From Gammaproteobacteria bacterium (GTDB lineage Bacteria > Pseudomonadota > Gammaproteobacteria > JAKDMP01): a stretch of 49,407 nt of DNA. The stretch lies in assembly GCA_027018875.1 (NCBI GenBank), contig JALUYA010000030.1, forward strand, positions 1-49,407, in the 5' to 3' direction. Positions 16,847-25,367 of this stretch are shown piece after piece; within the stretch, counting starts at the first letter, position 1; the number at the start of each line of letters is the position of its first letter. The position numbers were made by a program, and so were the translations under genes. The notes beneath the pieces are model-generated. The model did not search any database and had not been told where the DNA came from. It saw only the letters and a list, made by a program, of their open reading frames with translations.

Positions 16847-17653
16847 ATGAGCGAAGAAAGCACGGACAAAAGCAAAGAGCTGAAACGCTTGATCGCGGCT
16901 GGTGAGCGCATGTTGCGTGGCGGGACTTCATCGGTAATTGGTGCAGTAGCTGGATTTCCGGGCGCGCTTTTGGGTGGTGCGGCTGGCAGTATTGCCAATG
17001 AGCTTTTTTTACAACTCGGCGAAGAATTCAGCCGTAGGTTTCTTAGTCCCCGCGAAGCAGAGCGAGTCGGCGCGACGCTAGGTGGAATAGACGCTCTTGT
17101 ACAAGCTGCGCTGCAGCAAGGATATGTCCTACGGACTGACGGATTCTTCGCTGTTGGGAGCGAAGAACGTGCGTGGGGAGAAGAAGTCTTAGAGGGAATT
17201 ATACAAGCAGCGAAGGACGAGTATGAGGAACGTAAGTTGCCATACCTTATGAACCTCGGGAAGGAAGTATTCTTGGATGAAGGTCTTTCGAGACCCATCG
17301 CCCTGCAACTGGTGCATCTAGCGGAAACTCTTTCTTACCAGGAACTGGTGCTTCTTAGCGTGATCGCTGGTAACGAGCAGCATCCCTTGGGCCTTAGGGA
17401 CAGAGTCTACTCCGGAGAAAAGAAGACATTTACTGATCAGAGTTTACTCGTATCGATATTGCAGGATTTCAACCACCTCAAAGCTTTGGGGCTAGTCACC
17501 GACGGAGAGCCGCCCAGATACGGGCCCGCGGAATTTGTGCCCGCTCGCATGAAAGTCGTTGGCGGACCAGGGAAAAGACTGGTTCTGCATCTCGGTCTCG
17601 ACAGAATGCCTCAGTCGGAACGGTTGCCGTATACAATCCTTCTAAGAGAGTGA
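16847..17653 (+). CDS. Unknown protein with glycine-rich hydrophobic segment, next to the protease
   Basis: A 268-residue protein I cannot assign to a named family. Residues 28-50 (SSVIGAVAGFPGALLGGAAG and on) are glycine/alanine-rich and could insert into or perturb a membrane. Then come an amphipathic stretch with ELFLQLGEEFSRRFLSPREAERVG, and a mainly helical middle (about 105-170) including YEERKLPYLMNLGKEVF and LAETLSYQELVLLSVI. The C-terminal quarter looks like a compact winged-helix or beta domain (HLKALGLVTDGEPPRYGPAEF). It follows the protease on the same strand, suggesting a two-gene module in which the protease might cleave or release this protein. It is less G+C-rich than the neighbouring defence genes. 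Confidence 0.6.
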   Translation: MSEESTDKSKELKRLIAAGERMLRGGTSSVIGAVAGFPGALLGGAAGSIANELFLQLGEEFSRRFLSPREAERVGATLGGIDALVQAALQQGYVLRTDGFFAVGSEERAWGEEVLEGIIQAAKDEYEERKLPYLMNLGKEVFLDEGLSRPIALQLVHLAETLSYQELVLLSVIAGNEQHPLGLRDRVYSGEKKTFTDQSLLVSILQDFNHLKALGLVTDGEPPRYGPAEFVPARMKVVGGPGKRLVLHLGLDRMPQSERLPYTILLRE

Positions 17654-17764
17654 TTCGCTTATTTGCGGCGCAAGTGCTGCGAGCGGCTGCAACGGAGGGA
17701 TCCCGCGTCCGGCACTTCTTGGCCAATAAGGGCATCGGGCTAGAGTCCCAAAATAGGCTATTCC

Positions 17765-18820
17765 TCAGCCAAGCAATTGTGCCAAATCCTCTGCCTTCAG
17801 GTGCGTGTAGCGCTTAAGCATCTGTAGCGTTTTGTGCCCCGTGATGGCGGCAACCTGCATAGGATTAAGACCTCGCTCAAAGAATCGACTTGTGGCCTCG
17901 TGTCTTAAATCATGGAACCGTAAGTTTGCCAAATAGCCCGGCTCGGTTTGTTGCCCTTCTTTCTGGCACCCCTCGATATAGGTGACACGAGCTGTCTTCA
18001 CCACCCGTCCAAAGCCGGTCGTGACGAAACTGGTGGACAAAGTCCATACCCGACCATCCAGTTGCCTCGGAAGACTTTTAAGGATATCGACCGCAGCCGA
18101 CGAGAGAGGCACGGAACGGCTCCGAACGACCTTGGCGTCCTTGACCTCCGGAATAAAGACGGTTCGACGCGAAAGGTCGACATACTCCCAGCGCATCGAA
18201 ATGATTTCGCTTCGGCGCATGCCTGTTTCCAGTGCAAAGCGGATGAGTTCGGGGAACTCCCGGTAGCGGGCAGCGGCCTTAATAAGCCGCTTTTCCTCAC
18301 CTGGTAGCAATCGGCGATCCCGGCCGGCCGACGGTTTAGGCTTTTTGATCAATTCCACCGGGTTGACCAGCGAACCCATACCCCACTCGGTCCGGGCCAC
18401 GGTGTAGAGGTTAGAAATCAGCGCAAGATCGAGCCTCACGGTATTGGCAGCCTTGCCTTCCGCGATAAGCCGGTCCCGGTAGGCGCTCAGTTCCTTCCCG
18501 CCGAGATTCGAGAGGTAGACACGGCCCAATGACGACTTAATGATCCTTTTAGCCCTCTGTGCCTCCTGGAGGGCTCCTCGCTTATGCGGTGTAACCTCGC
18601 GAACGTAACGCTCAAGCGCATCAGCGAACGTAATCCGTTCTTCTTCCCTGCTCAGCACCAGATGGCCGCGGACCATGGCCCGCTCAATTTCACGCGCCCA
18701 GGCTTGGGCTTCTCCCTTCGTATCGAAGGTGCGGTATCGGCGCGGTTGCCCCTGCCTGATGATTTGAGCCTGCCAGACGGTACGTCCGCCTGGCCCTGTG
18801 CGCTTGCGTATAGCCGCCAT
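17765..18820 (-). CDS. Tyrosine-type site-specific integrase of the island
   Basis: A 351-residue phage-type integrase: N-terminal arm-binding-like segment (GGRTVWQAQIIRQG), SAM-like core-binding domain (about 65-150), and catalytic domain with Arg202 (ETGMRRSEI), His303/Arg306 (HDLRHEAT), His329 (TGHK) and the nucleophile Tyr338 (KRYTHL). The open frame reaches 18871, but ATG 18820 begins MAAIRKRTGPGG, a normal start for the family. It reads away from tRNA-Gln, whose 3' end lies 120 bp upstream, so it most likely integrates at that tRNA. All catalytic residues are present, so the enzyme may be active. Confidence 0.93.
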   Translation of the reverse strand: MAAIRKRTGPGGRTVWQAQIIRQGQPRRYRTFDTKGEAQAWAREIERAMVRGHLVLSREEERITFADALERYVREVTPHKRGALQEAQRAKRIIKSSLGRVYLSNLGGKELSAYRDRLIAEGKAANTVRLDLALISNLYTVARTEWGMGSLVNPVELIKKPKPSAGRDRRLLPGEEKRLIKAAARYREFPELIRFALETGMRRSEIISMRWEYVDLSRRTVFIPEVKDAKVVRSRSVPLSSAAVDILKSLPRQLDGRVWTLSTSFVTTGFGRVVKTARVTYIEGCQKEGQQTEPGYLANLRFHDLRHEATSRFFERGLNPMQVAAITGHKTLQMLKRYTHLKAEDLAQLLG

Positions 18821-18884
18821 AACCACTTCAGCCCTAGATTCTCCAATCTGATTATGGCAGAGAAATGGCAAAAGGCAAAAACAA

Positions 18885-18939
18885 ATGGCGCCGTAGCGCC
18901 CTTAATTAATATATCTTGTTGTTTTTGTTATATTTATAT
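18885..18939. other. A+T-rich junction, candidate attachment-site flank
   Basis: A strongly A+T-rich run separates the integrase promoter region from the 3' end of tRNA-Gln at 18940. The crossover core is expected to lie within the tRNA 3' half, as in other tRNA-targeted islands. No matching direct repeat was seen elsewhere in the window, so the core cannot be delimited. Confidence 0.4.
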
Positions 18940-19013
18940 TGGCTGGGGGACCAGGATTCGAACCTGGGTTGGCGGAGTCAGAGTCCGCAGTCCTACCGCT
19001 AGACGATCCCCCA
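18940..19013 (-). tRNA. tRNA-Gln (anticodon CTG)
   Basis: A complete cloverleaf on the minus strand: 7-bp acceptor stem (TGGGGGA/TCCCCCA), D-arm, an anticodon arm GCGGA-CTCTGAC-TCCGC giving anticodon CTG, and a T-arm with GGTTCGAATCC. The G discriminator and genomically encoded CCA occupy the 18940-18943 end. It lies between rpsI and the integrase and is the likely insertion target of the island. The gene remains intact, so the island restored its 3' end on integration. Confidence 0.95.
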
Positions 19014-19057
19014 AGAACTGGTGCCGCAGCCAGAGTGAAGACCCGAAGCCGAGCGTT

Positions 19058-19453
19058 TTACCGCTTGCTGTACTGCGGTGCTCGCCGTGCTTTGTGCAAA
19101 CCCACCTTTTTGCGCTCGACCTTACGCGCATCGCGGGTGATAAAACCGGCTTTTCTCAATGGTACCCGTAGCGTTTCGTCATAAGCAACCAGCGCCCGTG
19201 CAAGACCATGACGAATAGCGCCCGCCTGCCCGGTACCGCCACCGCCCTTGATGGTTACGAACACATCAAAGCGTTCGGCCGCCTCGGCGGCTATCAATGG
19301 CTGACGCACAATCATGCGTGAGGTTTCGCGCCCAAAATACTCTTCGATGGGCCGGTCATTAACTACGATGCGCCCACTACCCAAACGCAGGAAAACCCGT
19401 GCGGAAGCGGTCTTGCGGCGACCGGTACCGTAATATTGTTCGCCAGGAGCCAT
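19058..19453 (-). CDS. rpsI: 30S ribosomal protein S9
   Basis: A 131-residue protein of normal length for S9. It shows [15 protein letters not shown] near the start, the glycine-rich [21 protein letters not shown] in the middle, and the basic C-terminal tail ending APQYSKR, whose last Lys-Arg reaches the P-site tRNA in the small subunit. It follows rplM by 9 bp in the conserved rplM-rpsI operon. tRNA-Gln begins 44 bp past its stop on the same strand. Confidence 0.98.
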   Translation of the reverse strand: MAPGEQYYGTGRRKTASARVFLRLGSGRIVVNDRPIEEYFGRETSRMIVRQPLIAAEAAERFDVFVTIKGGGGTGQAGAIRHGLARALVAYDETLRVPLRKAGFITRDARKVERKKVGLHKARRAPQYSKR

Positions 19454-19462
19454 GGTATATCC

Positions 19463-19891
19463 TTAAAGTTTAAGTTCTACAGGTTGCTGGGCGCTATGCG
19501 GATGCTCGGAACCCGTATAAACCCGCAATTTCCTAAACATGGTACGCCCGAGGGAATTTTTAGGCAGCATGCCACGAACCGCATGCTCGATCACCCGGCG
19601 GGCATCTTTTTCTATCTGTTTTTCGAAACTGATTTCCTTCATGTTCCCGATATAACCCGTATGGTGACGGTAAAGTTTCTGCTTGCGCTTGCGCCCGGTT
19701 ACCCGAATCTTCTCGGCGTTAAGCACAATAATATAATCCCCTGTATCGACATGCGGGGTGTAGGTCACTTTATTTTTTCCCCGTAACCTGAGTGCGATTT
19801 CGGTAGCCAGCCGACCAAGAACCTTGCCCTCGGCATCGATCACATACCAGCTTCGGCATACGGTTTCAGGCTTGGCGGAAAGCGTCCTCAT
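19463..19891 (-). CDS. rplM: 50S ribosomal protein L13
   Basis: A 142-residue L13 of normal length, beginning [20 protein letters not shown] and containing [33 protein letters not shown] and the signature [12 protein letters not shown]. It is an early-assembling large-subunit protein and first gene of the rplM-rpsI operon. A promoter-like element lies 32-61 bp upstream. Confidence 0.98.
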   Translation of the reverse strand: MRTLSAKPETVCRSWYVIDAEGKVLGRLATEIALRLRGKNKVTYTPHVDTGDYIIVLNAEKIRVTGRKRKQKLYRHHTGYIGNMKEISFEKQIEKDARRVIEHAVRGMLPKNSLGRTMFRKLRVYTGSEHPHSAQQPVELKL

Positions 19892-19922
19892 AGCGAATAA
19901 ACCTTGAACAATCTAGCGCGTT

Positions 19923-19952
19923 AGTCTATCCCAACTCCGCCTTCAATGACAA
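19923..19952 (-). promoter_or_regulatory. Candidate rplM promoter
   Basis: On the minus strand TTGTCA (19952-19947) and TAGACT (19928-19923) are separated by 18 bp, about 30 bp before the rplM start codon. Both hexamers match sigma-70 consensus at four of six positions or better. No L13-type leader structure was recognised. Confidence 0.45.
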
Positions 19953-20142
19953 GGCCTGGCATTGACAGGGATTTCCCAAACCGGGGAGACGCAAGCACCC
20001 GCTCGGTCACCACGCGACCCACGATATGCACCGCCGCTATCAATATCATCACAACCCGGACCTCCCGACCGGTTCACGGGCAGGCACTTGGAGTTACCCG
20101 AATACCACTTTACCCGCAGGGAAATAACCCCTAGGCAAAGAC

Positions 20143-20940
20143 CTATTCCCGGGAAAATATCGGGCCGAAGGTGTACTGAACGGCTATCGAGGTGTAGCCA
20201 GTCGTATTGGGCACCCGGGGGGAGACATTGGAATTACGCTGCAGGGTATAACCAATGGCGAGAGCGACATTGCCGAACAGTTGGGCGGTCGCCTTGCTGA
20301 CCGATTTTGTATATGTATTAAAGCGGGTTCGCTCTATCGTTACGGACTGGGTAAATGTACCGCCCCGGCTGAAGTTCCAGCTATATCGAACCCGGGCCCG
20401 CATGACGAAACTCGACTCCGCCTCTGCGAGTTGGCTCGGGCCCGCCACCGTTCTCGCCTGGGCAACACCCAAACCCAACTCGGTCTCCAACAACTGGGTC
20501 CGGGTATCGAACCAGCGGATACCGTAACCCCCCACCTCGGAAGCCTGGTAGCGGTAACCGCTGAACCGGTCGTGCAGATAGCCGCCAAAGCCAAATACGT
20601 AACCTCGCTTGCCGAGACGATAGTTGGATTGGCCCGCAACGTAGTACTGCTCGGCGGTAGTTTGCCCATCCGTGCCGGCACCGATAGCCTGCAGTTCAAG
20701 CCGCTGCTGCCATGCCGGGGTGTTGTAACCCAGCTTGACCTCGGCATTGAGGCTGGTCGTCGCGACCGCACCGTGCGTGGCCAGATACCCAAGCGTAGTA
20801 CTCGCGCCGAATCCCAGCTTTTTAGGGGGCCCGAGCGCGGGGGTGACCAGCCTCTTGTCCATAAAAAAGTAGCCGACTCCCCGGGGGCCGGGATTGATCC
20901 CGGCGTTCAATAAGCCGGCCATCCACAGTAAAGCAATCAT
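20143..20940 (-). CDS. DUF481-like outer-membrane beta-barrel protein
   Basis: A 265-residue protein starting at ATG 20940 with a short hydrophobic leader (MIALLWMAGLLNAG). The body alternates hydrophobic/polar residues with frequent aromatics, such as LGFGASTTLGYLATHG, YVFGFGGYLHDRFSGYRY and YTSIAVQYTFGPIF at the end. This is typical of the DUF481 (YdiY-like) barrels, with an aromatic C-terminal strand for BAM recognition. The longer upstream frame to 21078 would overlap the divergent glcF gene and lacks sense, so it is rejected. It is divergent from glcF with 31 bp between starts. Substrate and role are unknown. Confidence 0.75.
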   Translation of the reverse strand: MIALLWMAGLLNAGINPGPRGVGYFFMDKRLVTPALGPPKKLGFGASTTLGYLATHGAVATTSLNAEVKLGYNTPAWQQRLELQAIGAGTDGQTTAEQYYVAGQSNYRLGKRGYVFGFGGYLHDRFSGYRYQASEVGGYGIRWFDTRTQLLETELGLGVAQARTVAGPSQLAEAESSFVMRARVRYSWNFSRGGTFTQSVTIERTRFNTYTKSVSKATAQLFGNVALAIGYTLQRNSNVSPRVPNTTGYTSIAVQYTFGPIFSRE

Positions 20941-20971
20941 TCGACAATCTTTATGCTTAGAGGAATAACCT

Positions 20972-22174
20972 ATGATAACAATCATGAGTAACCATGCGAT
21001 TGGAGCGCCCGAGACTCTCCTGATAACCGAAGCGAAGCGCTGTGTGAAGTGCGCTCTGTGCCTGCCCCACTGCCCCACCTATGGACTCAGCCGCAACGAG
21101 GCCGACTCCCCGCGCGGCCGAATCGCCCTGATCCAGGCGCTTGCCGAAGGGACACTCGAACCCGACATCGAGTCCTCACGGTACCTTGACGGTTGCCTCG
21201 ATTGCCGGGCCTGCGAAGCGGTATGCCCCGCCGAAGTACGCTACGGCCGCCTGATCGACGGCGCCCGGGCCGATCTGTTCCAACCCGCCGCCTCATGGCT
21301 GACACGAAGCCTACGGCAAATGGCCACTCGGCCGCGACTACTCGCGGGACTGTTGCCACCGTTGCGAATCCTGGCACATCTCCCCTTGCCGCCTCGCCTG
21401 CGGGGTTGGCGCGCCTATCTCGCCGCCCTGAAACGCCTTCACCCGCTTCCCCGGGGCCCGGCGGAAGCCGAGCCGATCGCCTTGTTCCTCGGCTGCGTCG
21501 CCCGGGCGCTCGATACCGAGGCTATCGAGGCTGGGGTTCGGCTGCTCATCCGCGCCGGCTACCGGGTCGATGTCCCACACAATCAAACCTGTTGCGGCGC
21601 GCTGGCCAATCATGCCGGAAAACGCCCTGCGGCCCGTAAGCTCGCGGCGCGCAATGCCGCTGCTTTCGCCGATTCCACGTTCATTGTCGCCACGGCAAGC
21701 GGCTGCACCGCACAGCTGAGCGAATACTCGCAATTGCTGGAAGCAGGAGAATCCTTTTCCCGCCGAGTACGCGACATTACCGAACTGCTTGCCGATGCCC
21801 TGGAATCCGGGCGGCTCCAAGCGCATGAAAAATCCCCCCTTAAGGTGGCATTACATATTCCCTGCACGGCACGTAATGTACTTCACAGCAACGCCGCCCG
21901 CCGTTGCCTTCTCGCCCTGCCAAACATTGAAATCATAGAACTTCCCGCCACCTGTTGTGGCGCGGCGGGAAGCCATTTTATCGATCACCCCGATGATGCG
22001 GCACAATTGCGTGCGTGCCACATTGAGGTGATCCGCAATACGCATCCTGACTACGTAGTCACCACTAATGTGGGTTGCCGACTACATCTTGGGGCCGGGC
22101 TGGATACCGAATCGCCGCTCATTCCGATCGTCCACCTAAACACCCTGCTCGCAAATCGGATCGAGGGCGAGTAA
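20972..22174 (+). CDS. glcF: Glycolate oxidase iron-sulfur subunit (GlcF-like)
   Basis: A 400-residue protein with two ferredoxin-type 4Fe-4S motifs (CVKCALCLPHCP at about 24-35 and CLDCRACEAVCP at about 75-86), followed by two cysteine-rich CCG domains (NQTCCGALANHAGK and ATCCGAAGSHF). This is the layout of GlcF/heterodisulfide-reductase-like subunits, which pass electrons from glycolate (or lactate) oxidation to the quinone pool. AGAGGA lies 7 bases before ATG 20972. No glcD/glcE flavoprotein genes are adjacent, so the catalytic partner must be elsewhere. coq7 follows after 10 bp, tying it loosely to quinone metabolism. The phosphoglycolate phosphatase gene in this window could supply glycolate. 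Confidence 0.85.
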   Translation: MITIMSNHAIGAPETLLITEAKRCVKCALCLPHCPTYGLSRNEADSPRGRIALIQALAEGTLEPDIESSRYLDGCLDCRACEAVCPAEVRYGRLIDGARADLFQPAASWLTRSLRQMATRPRLLAGLLPPLRILAHLPLPPRLRGWRAYLAALKRLHPLPRGPAEAEPIALFLGCVARALDTEAIEAGVRLLIRAGYRVDVPHNQTCCGALANHAGKRPAARKLAARNAAAFADSTFIVATASGCTAQLSEYSQLLEAGESFSRRVRDITELLADALESGRLQAHEKSPLKVALHIPCTARNVLHSNAARRCLLALPNIEIIELPATCCGAAGSHFIDHPDDAAQLRACHIEVIRNTHPDYVVTTNVGCRLHLGAGLDTESPLIPIVHLNTLLANRIEGE

Positions 22175-22184
22175 CATTTTAATA

Positions 22185-22829
22185 ATGAATTCAGTCTCAC
22201 CGAAGCTAACCGACCACTGCTTGCTCGGCATGGATCGGGTGCTGCGCACCCTCGCCGGGATACCCCACGGCAGCGGGCGAGCGGACCCGGGCCAAGTCCC
22301 GGACGCCGCACCTTTGACCGATCCCGATCGCCAGAAAGCCGGGCGATTGATGCGGGTCAACTTCTCAGGCGAAGTAGCCGCCCAGGCGCTTTATCATGGC
22401 CAGGAGTTGGGGGCTCGCGACCCTGTTATCGCGGCCCAGTTGCAGCGTGCGGCCCGGGAAGAAAGCGATCACCTGATCTGGTGCCACAACCGGCTACAGG
22501 CCCTGGAAACCCGCCCCAGTCTGCTAAATCCATTCTGGTACGGTGGCGCGTTTTGCATCGGCGTTCTTTCCAGTGCCTTGGGAGACCGCATCAGCCTCGG
22601 ATTTCTCGATGAGACCGAACAACAGGTAGTCAAGCACCTGGGCAAACACCTGCAGCGCCTGCCCGAACAGGACGAAGCCTCCGCCAAAGTGCTCCACCAG
22701 ATGCGCTTCGACGAAGCCCGGCACAGCCGCAATGCCCGCGTTGCCGGAGGTGCCAGGCCACCCTTGGCTGCACGCGCGGCGATGCGGCTTACTGCCCGAG
22801 TCATGACCACCGTGGCTTACTGGATCTGA
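22185..22829 (+). CDS. coq7: Ubiquinone biosynthesis demethoxyubiquinol hydroxylase Coq7
   Basis: A 214-residue di-iron monooxygenase that adds the C5/C6 hydroxyl in ubiquinone synthesis. Iron-ligand motifs are visible in order: GEVAAQALYHGQ, REESDHLIW (ExxH), LDETEQQVVKHL and FDEARHSRNA (second ExxH). Hydrophobic helices (FCIGVLSSALGDRISLGF) suit membrane-surface association. It starts 10 bp after glcF, apparently in the same transcript, and is convergent with speD. Presence of Coq7 rather than UbiF is common in gamma- and betaproteobacteria and indicates aerobic ubiquinone production. Confidence 0.95.
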   Translation: MNSVSPKLTDHCLLGMDRVLRTLAGIPHGSGRADPGQVPDAAPLTDPDRQKAGRLMRVNFSGEVAAQALYHGQELGARDPVIAAQLQRAAREESDHLIWCHNRLQALETRPSLLNPFWYGGAFCIGVLSSALGDRISLGFLDETEQQVVKHLGKHLQRLPEQDEASAKVLHQMRFDEARHSRNARVAGGARPPLAARAAMRLTARVMTTVAYWI

Positions 22830-22885
22830 TCCACCTGGCCCCGCCCCGGCTTATGCCCCCGCACGAGACAGCAAGAGCCCCCCTT

Positions 22886-23728
22886 TCAATCGGCCTCGTC
22901 GCCATCACCCGGTACCCGCGACATATTGCGGCCATAGAAAATCTCCAGCATCTCCAGGCGCAGTTCGTCGCGGATCTGCTTCGCCTCCCGCGGCTCTAAT
23001 TCATCATCATCGGTTCCGAAGAGATAATTGTCCAAATCCAACGACTTGAGCAACATCCGGGTGTGAAAAATATTCTGCTGATAGACGTTCACGTCGACCA
23101 TCTGGTAACGCTCACGCACATCTTCACTCATGAAATTTTGTATTGAGTTGATGGTATGATCGGTGAAATGCTTGTAACCGGCTACATCCCGAGTAAATCC
23201 ACGAATTCGATAGTCGATCGTCACGATATCAGATTCAAATTCGTGGATCAGGTAGTTCAGCGCCCGCAACGGCGAGATATGGCCACAGGTGGAGACATCT
23301 ATATCCGCCCGGAACGTGCTGATCCCGCCTTCGGGATTGCTCTCCGGATAGGTGTGTACCGTAATATGGCTTTTGTCCAGATGCCCTACGATCGCCTCCG
23401 GAATCGGGTTCGGCATCTCCTCGCGAAGAGATCTCCGGGCGCTGTCCTGCGTCACCGGTTCCTCGGAAATCAGCATCGTCACCGACGCCCCCTGAGGCTC
23501 ATAGTCCTGACGCGCAATACTAAGGGTATGCGCGCCAATAATTTCCACCACCTGGCTTAATATCTGGGTTAGGCGCTCCGCGTTATAGGCATCATCAATG
23601 TAGCGGATATATTCGGTGCGATGCTCTATGGTCTGGGCATAGCAGATATCGTAAATATTGAAGCTGAGCGTCTTGGTAAGGTTGTTAAAACCATGCAGCC
23701 GCCATCGTTTTGTTTGCTGAACCGGCAA
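22886..23728 (-). CDS. speD: S-adenosylmethionine decarboxylase proenzyme
   Basis: A 280-residue E. coli-type SpeD. The self-cleavage site is in [15 protein letters not shown], between Lys119 and Ser120; cleavage makes the pyruvoyl cofactor at Ser120. The active-site Cys is in [10 protein letters not shown]. Its product, decarboxylated AdoMet, is the aminopropyl donor for spermidine. No speE is adjacent. The start is TTG 23728, fixed by GGAGG eight bases upstream; an ATG nearby is out of frame. A TATAAT hexamer (23787-23782) precedes the gene. Confidence 0.95.
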   Translation of the reverse strand: MPVQQTKRWRLHGFNNLTKTLSFNIYDICYAQTIEHRTEYIRYIDDAYNAERLTQILSQVVEIIGAHTLSIARQDYEPQGASVTMLISEEPVTQDSARRSLREEMPNPIPEAIVGHLDKSHITVHTYPESNPEGGISTFRADIDVSTCGHISPLRALNYLIHEFESDIVTIDYRIRGFTRDVAGYKHFTDHTINSIQNFMSEDVRERYQMVDVNVYQQNIFHTRMLLKSLDLDNYLFGTDDDELEPREAKQIRDELRLEMLEIFYGRNMSRVPGDGDEAD

Positions 23729-23736
23729 TCACTCAT

Positions 23737-23741
23737 CCTCC
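23737..23741 (-). promoter_or_regulatory. Ribosome binding site that decides the TTG start of speD
   Basis: GGAGG at 23741-23737 lies 8 bases before TTG 23728. The only nearby ATG (overlapping this site) opens another frame that does not encode SpeD. The rare start codon may keep SpeD synthesis low. Confidence 0.7.
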
Positions 23742-23781
23742 AAAAAATATGTGCGGATTTCAAATCCTGGAAGATTGTCAA

Positions 23782-23787
23782 ATTATA
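23782..23787 (-). promoter_or_regulatory. Candidate -10 box for speD
   Basis: A perfect TATAAT on the minus strand, giving a leader of roughly 45 nt to the TTG start. No good -35 is found at 16-18 bp, so an activator or weak -35 would be needed. Confidence 0.35.
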
Positions 23788-23971
23788 GGCGATTTTTTCC
23801 CATGATGATCTGCAGCCTACTCATTTCCCGATTGTTCCCGTTGCACGGCGCTTCCAGGGATTAAGAACAACACGCCTGGTTGCCCTTTTTTGTCCGCGCG
23901 ATCACGCCCATCACTCCACAGGCTTCCATGGAGTATTTTCCGAGAATACTATTCAGCCCTGGGAACCCGAA

Positions 23972-24646
23972 TCAGATTCTCGGAACACTTCCCGCCAACC
24001 AGGTCAGAATTTCGCCGGGACGACTAACGACCCGGTCCACCTGCCCGCTAAACATCCGTGGATCTCCATACCCCCAGTTCACGGCGAGTGCACGCATGCC
24101 GGCACTGGCTGCCGCCTCGACATCGAGGGCGGAATCACCAATCATAACCGTGGCGGTCGGATCCCACCCGACCCGGTGCGCAGCCTCTAGCAATGGCTCA
24201 GGAGAGGGCTTGCGCCGCGCCAAGCTATCGCCCCCCATAACCGCTGCAAAGCGCGGTAAAAGTCCCAGTTTTCCCAACATTCTGCGGGCCAGGATCTCGC
24301 CTTTGTTCGTCACCACTGCAAGCTGCAGCCGCGCCCTCGCAAGTTCATCCAGCACCTGCACCATGCCCGGATAAGGGCGAGTATGATCTACCAGATGCAC
24401 CTCGTAATAAGACCGAAAATCCGCATATAGGGCGGTAAAATCAATCGAGTCTCCGCCGCTTGCCCAGGCACCGGCCCGCTCGAGCATCCGCCGCGCGCCA
24501 TCACCGATCCAACCTCGGACCCGGGCGACACCCGCCTCGGGCAAGGATCGGGCGCACAACGCAGCGTCCGCCGCGGCGGCCAGGTCCGTAGCACTGTCGA
24601 CCAGCGTGCCGTCGAGATCAAAAATCACCAGCCGGGTCTCAACCAT
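23972..24646 (-). CDS. gph: Phosphoglycolate phosphatase
   Basis: A 224-residue HAD-family hydrolase from ATG 24646. Motif I is VIFDLDGTLVDSA (nucleophile Asp at about 10), motif II is VVTNKGE, and motifs III/IV are RKPSPEPLL and MIGDSALDVEAA. A helical cap domain lies between motif I and motif II, as in Gph/CbbZ. It dephosphorylates 2-phosphoglycolate from RubisCO oxygenation or DNA repair. Its start overlaps the end of rpe by 8 bp; the rpe-gph pairing is common and in autotrophs belongs to Calvin-cycle support. The open frame extends 80 codons upstream inside rpe, but that part is shadow. Confidence 0.93.
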   Translation of the reverse strand: MVETRLVIFDLDGTLVDSATDLAAAADAALCARSLPEAGVARVRGWIGDGARRMLERAGAWASGGDSIDFTALYADFRSYYEVHLVDHTRPYPGMVQVLDELARARLQLAVVTNKGEILARRMLGKLGLLPRFAAVMGGDSLARRKPSPEPLLEAAHRVGWDPTATVMIGDSALDVEAAASAGMRALAVNWGYGDPRMFSGQVDRVVSRPGEILTWLAGSVPRI

Positions 24647-25319
24647 GCAGCGTATCCCGGACAAGCTCAGCGCGCATCCGCCCCAGGGTAACGGAATAAT
24701 CCCCGCTCTTGAAGATGGCCGATCCGCTGATAAAGGTATCGGCACCGGCCCGGGCGATTTCGGCGATGTTGGCCATATCGACCCCGCCATCCACCGCCAA
24801 CCGGATATCCCGTCCGCAAGCCTGAATCTGGCGCTTGACGGCGGCAATCTTGACCAGGCTCTCGCGAATGAATCGCTGGCCACCAAACCCCGGATTTACC
24901 GACATGATCAGCACCCAATCGAGCCGCCACAAGGCGTAGCGCAACACCTCGGTCGGGGTTGCGGGATTCAGTGCCAGCCCCGCCTGGATTCCACCTTTCC
25001 GGATACGCTCGAGGCTCCGGTCGATGTGCTGCGTCGCCTCGGGATGGATCAGGATACTGGATGCCCCGGCGGTAATAAAATCCTCGATCAACCGATCGGT
25101 AGGCGTCACCATGAGATGCGCATCGATCGGCGCATCGATGCCGTAGTCACGCAGCGCTTTCAAAACGGGAGCACCAAAGCTCAAGTTGGGCACGTAGTGA
25201 TTATCCATCACGTCGAAGTGAATTCGATCCGCGCCCGCCGCCAATACGTCAGTCACATCCTCGCCCAGACGGGCAAGATCGGCGGCAAGCACCGAGGGAC
25301 AAAGCCAATGCTGGGTCAT
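24639..25319 (-). CDS. rpe: Ribulose-phosphate 3-epimerase
   Basis: A 226-residue TIM-barrel protein: CPSVLAADLARLG at the start, the metal-site residues in RIHFDVMDNHYVPNLSFG, DAHLMV, MSVNPGFGGQ, and LAVDGGV with the phosphate-binding GSAIF near the end. It interconverts ribulose-5-phosphate and xylulose-5-phosphate in the pentose phosphate and Calvin pathways. It overlaps gph by 8 bp downstream and follows the flhB-like gene by 48 bp. Confidence 0.97.
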   Translation of the reverse strand: MTQHWLCPSVLAADLARLGEDVTDVLAAGADRIHFDVMDNHYVPNLSFGAPVLKALRDYGIDAPIDAHLMVTPTDRLIEDFITAGASSILIHPEATQHIDRSLERIRKGGIQAGLALNPATPTEVLRYALWRLDWVLIMSVNPGFGGQRFIRESLVKIAAVKRQIQACGRDIRLAVDGGVDMANIAEIARAGADTFISGSAIFKSGDYSVTLGRMRAELVRDTLHG

Positions 25320-25367
25320 GGAAGTCTTGCCGGGAAAACGCGGTAACAGTTTACGCGACGCAGCCCG

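Larger units (their letters stand above)
1..18939. mobile_element. Genomic island integrated at tRNA-Gln (left part outside window)
   Basis: A tyrosine integrase gene begins about 120 bp from the 3' end of tRNA-Gln(CTG) and is followed by a protease pair, a short RadC of the mobile type, two helicase/methylase defence operons and an AbiEi-like antitoxin. None of these is a housekeeping gene, whereas ribosomal protein genes start immediately on the other side of the tRNA. This layout is the standard one for tRNA-targeted islands. The second attachment site was not found inside the window: I saw no second copy of the tRNA 3' end, so the island should continue past position 1. Genes at 15.5-17.7 kb look richer in A+T than the GC-rich defence genes, which suggests the island was built from more than one source. 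Confidence 0.75.

Noticed and set aside
23880-24374. Plus-strand ORF between speD and gph
   Set aside because: Most of it is antisense to gph and it carries no motif.
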